Shown here: piece by piece, positions 57,797 to 64,000 of the stretch
How positions within the stretch are numbered: position 1 is the stretch's first letter
Layout of the letters: the number at the start of each line of letters is the position of its first letter
Assembly (NCBI GenBank): GCA_022059125.1
Contig: JAEUWY010000001.1
Coordinates: 3,472,001-3,536,000, forward strand
DNA length: 64,000 nucleotides
Direction: 5' to 3'
Source: Corynespora cassiicola
Lineage: Eukaryota; Ascomycota; Dothideomycetes; Pleosporales; Corynesporascaceae
Position numbers and translations under genes: made by a program
The notes under the pieces: generated by a model
The model's input: only the letters and a program-made list of their open reading frames with translations
The model's database searches: none
Told to the model about the DNA's origin: nothing

Positions 57797-59791
57797 ATGA
57801 GTACCACTTCAGGATCACGCGCACCCTCAACCCCAACCAGTAGCACTGTTGGTGCTAAGGCCACTACTGGTGCAATCGTACAACCTAACACGGCAGACAA
57901 CAATTCTATCAAAGTAGCAACACCTGACCTCTACCATGGAGAACGAAGCAAGCTCGAAGACTGGCTCTTGCAGCTCGACTTGTTCTTCGACTTCCAAGGT
58001 GGAAACGTTAAGGAAAAGAAACGCGTCATGTTCGCAGCCACGTACATGAGAGGCAAAGCACTTCAATGGATCAAACCAGCTCTCATCAAGTACAAGGACG
58101 GCGAAGCCAACGACGACGTCAACGAATGGATGGAGGATTTCGATGAATTCAAGGAGAAGATCAAACAAGTCTTCGGAATCGCCAACAAGGATACAATTGC
58201 CGGACGAGACATCCAACATCTCAAACAACGGGCTTCAGCTGCTGACTACGCCAACGAATTTCAGCAACTGTCGATCCTCACGGAATGGGATGACAAGGCA
58301 CTTATGACGATGTACCGCCAAGGACTCAAACCCAACGTCAAAGAAGAACTCATGCGTTCTGGAGCTCAGCTCGACACGCTTGAACAACTTATAAATGAGT
58401 CCATCGACATCGATCAGAAACTGTACGAACTGCGTATGGAATTACGCCAGGACCAAAACCCACGATACCGACAACGTACCAAACCAAGCTATGGCAAAGG
58501 GTACTACAACGCCAACACCGGTAAACGAGTTGAACGCAAGGTAACGCATCTCACTCGTGACACCTATGGTGACGAACCAATGGTCCTCGGTAATATCCAG
58601 GAAGCGGGACGAGGAGGTAACAAAAAGAGAAACGACAAGCCTAAAGGCAAGGCTATAACTTGCTACGCGTGTGGAAAGACAGGCCACATCGCAAGAGACT
58701 GTCGATCAAAGAACAAGGTCGTTCGACAGCTAAATGTATTGCAAACCACTCCGGATGACGAATCCGACGCAGACGATGAATGGAAAGTCGTCGTAGACAG
58801 ATTCCAGAAAACGGGATTCATCTGCGACAGCGAACCACTGCGACATGGAGAAACGGAGGGATTCTTCGATTGTGTTCAGTATCAAGACAAAGGCACTCAA
58901 ACGGAGCCTAGGAGCATCCTTAAAGAAGTCAAATTTGAAGGACCTAGCCCCGAGGAAGAAGAAGCCTTTCGCGAAGCACACGATCACGAAGACTATCTAA
59001 GCGACGCCAGTTACGAGTTCGAAAGAAACAGCGATGGCAGCACGCCACCCGAACTCGCACGATTCAGGATGAACAAGGACCTCGAAGAAATACAAGAATT
59101 GGCCGAAGCTCTTAAGGAACACAGGAGAGATTCGACAAGAACGCCCGCATGGCGGGAAGAATCACCTGTAACGCGCAAACGGACAAAGAGGCACAATGAC
59201 TCAGACAAAGAAAATCAAGACCCAGAGGAACGCCGACAACGACGCAGTTCCAAGGCATGGGAACGAGTCAATCAACCAGATTCAGGAATCAAACTGGGAG
59301 TTTTACCAGACCCTGACAGCGAACCAAACACGGTTCCAAGTCCTCTACGAAGCCGAAACACGCAAGAACTGCAATACTACCTAGACCCAAGGAATCCAAA
59401 ACACGTAACTTACTCATGGACCTCTTGTCGAGAAGACCAATGTCAAATCCACTACTCGGACAAGATGGCCGCAAACTGGTTTCCATCCAAACCACGCGAA
59501 TGCAAACATCAATGGTTCGACTGCGAGACACATGTATGCGACACTCACCTATGGGACAAACGACAATCACAACATTTCCCCGGGATGAACGAAGCTGAAG
59601 AACTCGCAACGAACATGCTAGTCAACAGGAGATGTACGCAAGATCTCTGGCAAACATGCTTACACGATGATTGCGAACGTCACTGGAATGAGAAACGCTT
59701 GTATGGATTCAGCAACGAGTCTTTTTTAGGACAGCACTTAGCGCCTGGGATCGACCCAAGGCATTGTGCGCTACCAACTCAGAGAACTTAG
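57797..59791 (+). CDS. gag: Gag polyprotein with CCHC knuckle and unusual C-terminal extension
   Basis: 664 aa from the first ATG in the leader-proximal frame. Residues 40-210 are a Retrotrans_gag-type capsid domain ([16 protein letters not shown]..., [10 protein letters not shown]...). A zinc knuckle CX2CX4HX4C uses Cys289, Cys292, His297 and Cys302. The remaining 360 residues are charged and unusual for a fungal Gag: after an acidic/basic region they contain three copies of W-X2-C-X4-C-X2-H-X3-K (Cys544/549 and His552; Cys576/581 and His584; Cys621/626 and His629). These look like extra metal-binding units. The frame ends 28 bp inside the pol frame, and a slippery heptamer lies at 59722-59728. 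Gag packages RNA in virus-like particles; the extension has no known role. Confidence 0.94.
   Translation: MSTTSGSRAPSTPTSSTVGAKATTGAIVQPNTADNNSIKVATPDLYHGERSKLEDWLLQLDLFFDFQGGNVKEKKRVMFAATYMRGKALQWIKPALIKYKDGEANDDVNEWMEDFDEFKEKIKQVFGIANKDTIAGRDIQHLKQRASAADYANEFQQLSILTEWDDKALMTMYRQGLKPNVKEELMRSGAQLDTLEQLINESIDIDQKLYELRMELRQDQNPRYRQRTKPSYGKGYYNANTGKRVERKVTHLTRDTYGDEPMVLGNIQEAGRGGNKKRNDKPKGKAITCYACGKTGHIARDCRSKNKVVRQLNVLQTTPDDESDADDEWKVVVDRFQKTGFICDSEPLRHGETEGFFDCVQYQDKGTQTEPRSILKEVKFEGPSPEEEEAFREAHDHEDYLSDASYEFERNSDGSTPPELARFRMNKDLEEIQELAEALKEHRRDSTRTPAWREESPVTRKRTKRHNDSDKENQDPEERRQRRSSKAWERVNQPDSGIKLGVLPDPDSEPNTVPSPLRSRNTQELQYYLDPRNPKHVTYSWTSCREDQCQIHYSDKMAANWFPSKPRECKHQWFDCETHVCDTHLWDKRQSQHFPGMNEAEELATNMLVNRRCTQDLWQTCLHDDCERHWNEKRLYGFSNESFLGQHLAPGIDPRHCALPTQRT
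59722..59772 (+). promoter_or_regulatory. candidate -1 ribosomal frameshift signal between gag and pol
   Basis: The heptamer T TTT TTA (59722-59728) is in the correct 0-frame phase of gag. After an 11-nt spacer, 59740-59772 can fold into a stem: AGCGC pairs with GCGCT, and inside it CTGGG pairs with CCCA-G around a 5-nt loop. The -1 frame is open from the heptamer into pol, and pol has no ATG of its own before the protease. Canonical T_TTT_TTA sites drive -1 shifting in many retroelements. Confidence 0.65.
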
Positions 59792-62700
59792 TCAAGCTAC
59801 CTGTCAAGCTTAATGGATACTGGATGAAGGCATTATTAGACACAGGGGCTCAGCGCAACTACCTTTCACAGCAGGCTGTAAAGCGTAGTAAGGCAAGAAC
59901 GCATGCCCACGAGCGACCCTATTTCCTCCACACGGCAACTGGAAGGAAGATGCCAGGAAAAGCATTGATGGATCAAGAAGCCACGACCATCATGGACATC
60001 CAGGGACACCAGGAAGAGATCTCCTTCGACATCATGGGCACGGCCATCCACGACGTCATTTTAGGACTTCCATGGTTCAGAAAGCATAACCCATATATCG
60101 ACTGGGCGAAAAAGAAGCTTTCGTTCATAGGATGCGAGTGCGCCATCGCATCGGGACCTACGCATCGGCAGCGTTCGATGGTAGATGAGATCACGCTGAA
60201 TAACATAGGCAGCAAGGGATCGACTAAGACGCTTTCAAGAAGAAAGGTCGACTCCACCAGATCCGACAAGGAGCCACCGGACAAAGAAGTGAGAGATTTG
60301 GAGACAACTCGCGCAACTCCTGTAATCCCCGAAGAGTACAGCAAATGGGAACCACTCTTTCGAGAAGAGGTAGACGACAGAGCGTTACCTAAGCATCAGC
60401 CCTGGGACTGCGAAATAGCCCTTCAGGAAGGAAAGCATCCGACTTTCGAGCCCATCTACAGTCTAACGGAAAAAGAACTCGTATCGTTACGAGCATACCT
60501 CGATGAAAACCTCAAGAAAGGATTCATACGCGAATCAACGTCAGAGGCGGGATACCCGATCATCTTTGTTCCCAAGAAAGATGGATCCCTACGGTTATGT
60601 GTGGATTTTAGGAAACTCAACAACATCACGATCAAGAACAGATATCCACTACCGAACATTCAAGAGCTCAGAGATAGGCTATCTGGAGCACAGATATTTA
60701 CAGCCTTAGATCTCCGAGGCGCGTACAACTTGATACGCATGAAGAAAGGTGAAGAATGGAAGACGGCATTCCGGACGCGGTATGGGCACTATGAATATCT
60801 TGTAATGCCATTCGGTCTTACCAACGCACCTGCGACATGTCAGGCACTCATCAACAACGTGTTGAGAGCACACCTAGACATATTCGTCATCGCATACCTA
60901 GATGACATCCTAGTCTTTTCCAAGGACCTCAAGGAACACGTCCAGCACGTACGAACAGTACTGGAATGTTTGGGAAAAGCAGGACTACGACTCAAACCAG
61001 AGAAATGTGAATTCCACAAAGAAGAAGTTGAATTCTTAGGACACATTGTGGGAAGACACGGAGTCAAGATCAGTCCAAAGAAAATTGAAGTAGTCAAGAA
61101 CTGGCCTACGCCAAAGAACGTCAAGGACATACAATCCTTCTTAGGATTCTGCAACTTCAACAGGCAGTTCATCGATCACTACTCAGAAAAGGCACTACCA
61201 CTCACCAAATTAACAAGAAAAGATGTACCATTTAAGTGGGATACAGACCAACAACAAGCCTTTGAGACACTCAAAGAAGCAAGCATATCACCACCGGTTC
61301 TCATATCTTTCACCAGTGGAAAACCCTTACGCATGGAAACAGACGCATCAGACCTAGCAATGGGAGCATGCATCAGTCAAGAAAAAGAAGGCAAATGGCA
61401 CCCGATTGCCTACTATTCGAGAAAGTTCAGCGGAGCTGAAGAAAACTACGATGTTCACGACAAGGAATTACTTGCCATCATAGACTCTCTCAAGCATTGG
61501 AGAATCTACGCAGAAAGCTGTTCAGAACTCACGGTATACTCGGACCACAAGAATCTAATGACATTCACGACAACCAAACCATTAGACCGACGACATACCA
61601 GATGGAGTGAAGAACTAGGACAGTACAAATTCAAGATTGTCTACACACCAGGCAAAGAAAATGGAAGAGCAGATGCTCTGAGTCGAAGGACGGACATCGC
61701 AGGAACCAAGTCAACGAACGAAGCTGCTATCCTCAAGCAAGCGCCAGACGGCACTTTAGGGCCAGCACGCAGCATCAATCTTATCATGACAGTACATCAA
61801 CAAGTACCAGAAGAACTTCATCAAACCATCATCCAGCAGTATCACGAAGATCCGTTGCACGGACACCCAGGTGTCGAACAAACGATCAAACTGATACAAC
61901 GAACGTACGACATCCCTGGATTGAAAGACAAAGTAGCGAAGTTCATCAAGAAATGCACAACATGTCAAAAGAACAAGCACAGTACACACGCTCAATATGG
62001 AGAACTACAAGCTGTAGAAATACCAGACAAACCATGGACAGACATTGCTATGGACTTTGTCACCGGATTACCAACGTCTCACGACCCGGTTTCCAGAGTA
62101 CCCTACAATGCCATCCTAGTGGTTGTGGACAGATTCACGAAATACGCAGAAATGATTCCATTTAGAGACAACTACACTGCGCCGGAACTAGCACAGGTTA
62201 TTCTGGATCGCGTAGTTAGGTATCACGGATTGCCTCAATCAATCATCAGCGACAGAGACAAACTCTTCACATCAAACTACTGGACGACACTGATGTCAGC
62301 CATCGGAATTAAAAGAAAATTATCAACGGCATACCATCCACAGACAGACGGTCAAACAGAAAGAACAAACCAGACCATGAAAACATACCTACGGATGTAT
62401 AGCAACCAAAAACAAAATAATTGGGTATCACTACTACCCATGGCACAACTCGCATTCAACAACAGAGAATCAGTAACGACGAAGCAATCTCCTTATTATG
62501 CATTACACGGGACACACCCAAATCTCCTATTACCAAGGATTAAGGAAGAACGAATCAAGCCAGTTGCAAGTCAAGCAATGGACAAATCGGGAGAATTACG
62601 AGAACTTCACGAACAATTACGAAAGAATATCGAGACAGCACAACGCAAGACCATTTCTTATGTCAACCAGAAACGAAAAATGGCACCTCAGCTAAAGAGG

Positions 62701-63255
62701 GGGGATAAAGTGTATCTTCTCACGAAAAATCTTCGAACGACACGACCAAGCAAGAAATTGGATCACGTCAAGGTCGGACCATTTTTGATTCTAGAACGAA
62801 AGGGACCAGTCAACTATAAACTCCAACTCCCTGCCAATGCTAGAATACACCCAGTGTTCCATGTGTCACTATTGGAACCTGCCGACGCCGAAACACCAGT
62901 CCAAGAACACTTCCATTACGAGACGGAAGAAGAAGTCGAATTCGAAGTAGAAGCGCTAGTAGGCTACCGCGAGATAGGACGAGACGAATTCCGCGACAAC
63001 CACTTCGCACAGGAATGGTTGGTCAAATGGAAAGGATACCCAGATTCGGAAAACACTTGGGAACCAGAACGAAACCTGAAGAACTGTCAGCGACTACTCA
63101 AGGAAAGCCGAAGACGAAATCACCTCCACTACTACACAGGGGTAATCAAAGAAAACATACCCGAAGAAAGGCGACACATCGTACACGACCAAACACTTAG
63201 GGACCAGCGGACGACACGGGTACTTCCCAGAAGTTGTCGGGAAAACCCTCGATAG
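59764..63255 (+). CDS. pol: Pol polyprotein: protease, RT, RNase H, integrase, chromodomain
   Basis: 1163 residues counted from 59764; in the cell it probably begins at the frameshift near 59728 and is made as Gag-Pol. Protease: LLDTGA (Asp26). Reverse transcriptase: CVDFRKLNN, and YLDD at 378-381. RNase [12 protein letters not shown], with Asp527. Integrase: HPGVEQT and CTTC of the zinc domain (Cys731, Cys734), then the D,D35E triad Asp764, Asp830 and Glu866. The C-terminal chromodomain (about 1070-1125, [18 protein letters not shown]) probably targets integration to methylated-histone chromatin. All active-site residues I checked are present and there is no internal stop. Domain order RT-RH-IN defines Ty3/gypsy, not Copia. 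The last 59 bp overlap an antisense frame. Confidence 0.96.
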   Translation: MCATNSENLVKLPVKLNGYWMKALLDTGAQRNYLSQQAVKRSKARTHAHERPYFLHTATGRKMPGKALMDQEATTIMDIQGHQEEISFDIMGTAIHDVILGLPWFRKHNPYIDWAKKKLSFIGCECAIASGPTHRQRSMVDEITLNNIGSKGSTKTLSRRKVDSTRSDKEPPDKEVRDLETTRATPVIPEEYSKWEPLFREEVDDRALPKHQPWDCEIALQEGKHPTFEPIYSLTEKELVSLRAYLDENLKKGFIRESTSEAGYPIIFVPKKDGSLRLCVDFRKLNNITIKNRYPLPNIQELRDRLSGAQIFTALDLRGAYNLIRMKKGEEWKTAFRTRYGHYEYLVMPFGLTNAPATCQALINNVLRAHLDIFVIAYLDDILVFSKDLKEHVQHVRTVLECLGKAGLRLKPEKCEFHKEEVEFLGHIVGRHGVKISPKKIEVVKNWPTPKNVKDIQSFLGFCNFNRQFIDHYSEKALPLTKLTRKDVPFKWDTDQQQAFETLKEASISPPVLISFTSGKPLRMETDASDLAMGACISQEKEGKWHPIAYYSRKFSGAEENYDVHDKELLAIIDSLKHWRIYAESCSELTVYSDHKNLMTFTTTKPLDRRHTRWSEELGQYKFKIVYTPGKENGRADALSRRTDIAGTKSTNEAAILKQAPDGTLGPARSINLIMTVHQQVPEELHQTIIQQYHEDPLHGHPGVEQTIKLIQRTYDIPGLKDKVAKFIKKCTTCQKNKHSTHAQYGELQAVEIPDKPWTDIAMDFVTGLPTSHDPVSRVPYNAILVVVDRFTKYAEMIPFRDNYTAPELAQVILDRVVRYHGLPQSIISDRDKLFTSNYWTTLMSAIGIKRKLSTAYHPQTDGQTERTNQTMKTYLRMYSNQKQNNWVSLLPMAQLAFNNRESVTTKQSPYYALHGTHPNLLLPRIKEERIKPVASQAMDKSGELRELHEQLRKNIETAQRKTISYVNQKRKMAPQLKRGDKVYLLTKNLRTTRPSKKLDHVKVGPFLILERKGPVNYKLQLPANARIHPVFHVSLLEPADAETPVQEHFHYETEEEVEFEVEALVGYREIGRDEFRDNHFAQEWLVKWKGYPDSENTWEPERNLKNCQRLLKESRRRNHLHYYTGVIKENIPEERRHIVHDQTLRDQRTTRVLPRSCRENPR

Positions 63256-63808
63256 CGCTCCAAGTGCTCGGAGAAAGGTTAAGAGCAAGACCCTCGGAAG
63301 GACCGTCGAAAGTAAGAACTTCGGACAACGCCTCGCGTTCCCGCTGCTCTTGCTCCTCCAGGTCTCGTTCCTCCACCGATATGGCCTCCTCCGCACGACG
63401 ATCGAGCAAGTCCATCTGTTGACGAAGCCGCTCTTCTTTGGCTCTCGCCACCTGCAAGTCCTCCAAGGCCTTTTCATGCGCTTTCACAGCCGCATCCTGC
63501 GCTTCGCGCGACTCCTTTATCTGTTGTCGCAATTTCTCTTTCTCCTTAGCAAGACGCTGGAACTCGGACTGAGTAACGCGAATGTTGCACCGCTGCCCGC
63601 GATGCAGACACTCACTGCACTTTCCGGAACGAACATGCACCTTACACACTCGTTTATGCTTTACGCAAGTCGAACACTTTTGAACCATGACTTCTCCTAC
63701 GGCCTCGACAAAATCAGCTAGGCGATGACGGCGGACGGTACTGGAGACTGTTGGTGTTTTAGGCATCGTTGCGAAAGTGGGCAGCAACGAGGGAAACCCG
63801 CGCGTCAT
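63197..63808 (-). CDS. antisense ORF of the retroelement: zinc-cluster plus coiled-coil protein
   Basis: 203 codons on the strand opposite gag-pol, between the pol end and the 3' LTR. Six cysteines (45, 48, 55, 64, 67, 74) form CX2CX6CX8CX2CX6C, the layout of a Zn2Cys6 cluster with a long central loop rich in basic residues. A long, highly charged heptad-like coiled coil follows (about residues 80-165, rich in Glu, Lys, Gln, Arg and Leu), then an acidic-hydrophobic tail. An alternative start at 63766 would give 189 aa. A promoter would have to lie in the LTR read backwards, only 42 bp away. The order of zinc cluster, linker and dimerising coil is that of fungal DNA-binding regulators. Whether it is expressed is unknown. 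Confidence 0.6.
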   Translation of the reverse strand: MTRGFPSLLPTFATMPKTPTVSSTVRRHRLADFVEAVGEVMVQKCSTCVKHKRVCKVHVRSGKCSECLHRGQRCNIRVTQSEFQRLAKEKEKLRQQIKESREAQDAAVKAHEKALEDLQVARAKEERLRQQMDLLDRRAEEAISVEERDLEEQEQREREALSEVLTFDGPSEGLALNLSPSTWSAIEGFPDNFWEVPVSSAGP

Positions 63809-63836
63809 ATGTTAGCTCAGAGGACCGAGCTAGGCT

Positions 63837-63849
63837 AGAGGGGGGATAG
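63837..63849 (+). other. polypurine tract
   Basis: AGAGGGGGGATAG, nearly all purine, directly precedes the TG of the 3' LTR at 63850. This is the position where plus-strand DNA synthesis is primed in LTR retroelements. Confidence 0.85.
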
Positions 63850-64000
63850 TGTTATGAGCCACAAACGTGGGCCAATGACGGGGCCGACAGGGTCGCACCG
63901 CCATGGCTGGTCACGTGACGTGCTCAGTTGATCAGTCCGCTCAGCAGTACTGAGCAACTGAGCAGTACTGAGCAGAAGCCTCAGGCACATGTATATAGTC
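63850..64000 (+). repeat. 3' long terminal repeat, partial (cut by window end)
   Basis: Begins TGTTATG after the polypurine tract and is identical to 57409-57559 over all 151 visible bases. Confidence 0.95.

Larger units (their letters stand above)
57409..64000 (+). mobile_element. Ty3/gypsy LTR retrotransposon, chromovirus type, truncated by window end
   Basis: The order is 5' LTR, leader, gag, pol (protease, reverse transcriptase, RNase H, integrase, chromodomain), an antisense ORF, a polypurine tract and a 3' LTR. The visible 151 bp of the 3' LTR is identical to the start of the 5' LTR and both coding regions are open, so the copy is young and possibly active. The chromodomain at the end of integrase defines a chromovirus. 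The five bases before the LTR (57404-57408, ATTAA) are the candidate target duplication; the partner copy lies beyond the window. The gag-pol arrangement implies -1 frameshifting. Confidence 0.96.

Overview
This window comes from the genome of a filamentous ascomycete (Pezizomycotina). Genes carry short GT-AG introns of about 45-120 nt. The families are typical of filamentous fungi: class VI-type chitin synthase, Zn2Cys6 regulators, HET-domain protein, fungal rhodopsin-like 7TM protein, pectin lyase and Jen1-type transporter. A very AT-rich block resembling RIP (repeat-induced point mutation) sits beside a Ty3/gypsy chromovirus. I cannot fix the species; a plant-associated Dothideomycete-like fungus would fit, but that is inference.

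Layout. 0.9-17.7 kb: a Zn2Cys6 regulator, a chitin synthase, a 3.7 kb gene-free GC-rich stretch with minisatellites, the nonsense-mediated decay factor UPF2/NMD2 and a secreted pectin lyase. 18.6-32 kb: an accessory block with an ACS-family MFS transporter, an M19 dipeptidase-like hydrolase, an Fdc1-type UbiD decarboxylase and Pad1/UbiX flavin prenyltransferase (divergent pair), a flavin-reductase-fold protein, a Zn2Cys6 regulator, an L-2-hydroxyglutarate dehydrogenase-like flavoprotein and an O-methyltransferase. 33-39.5 kb: a rhodopsin-like membrane protein, a broken HET gene and a small secreted eight-cysteine protein. 39.8-47.9 kb: LYS1 divergent from a SulP/STAS transporter resembling yeast Vsb1, then a Jen1-type monocarboxylate transporter. 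48-55.5 kb: a MATE-like protein, an unrecognised gene, a cytochrome P450 and an F-box-like protein. 55.8-64 kb: an AT-rich block followed by a nearly complete Ty3/gypsy chromovirus whose 3' LTR is cut by the window end.

How genes may work together. Pad1 makes prenylated FMN, Fdc1 uses it to decarboxylate cinnamic-type acids, and the flavin-reductase-like protein could supply reduced FMN. The promoters of these three genes share a CTCCGAG/CTCGGAG box, which suggests co-regulation, perhaps by the neighbouring Zn2Cys6 protein. LYS1 and the basic-amino-acid-type vacuolar transporter share one divergent promoter with a Gcn4/CpcA-like core.

The most unusual material is in the retroelement. There is a candidate -1 frameshift site between gag and pol, a threefold W-X2-C-X4-C-X2-H-X3-K motif at the Gag C-terminus, and an antisense ORF between pol and the 3' LTR that encodes a zinc-cluster plus coiled-coil protein. 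Exon boundaries throughout were read by eye from splice consensus and frame continuity.
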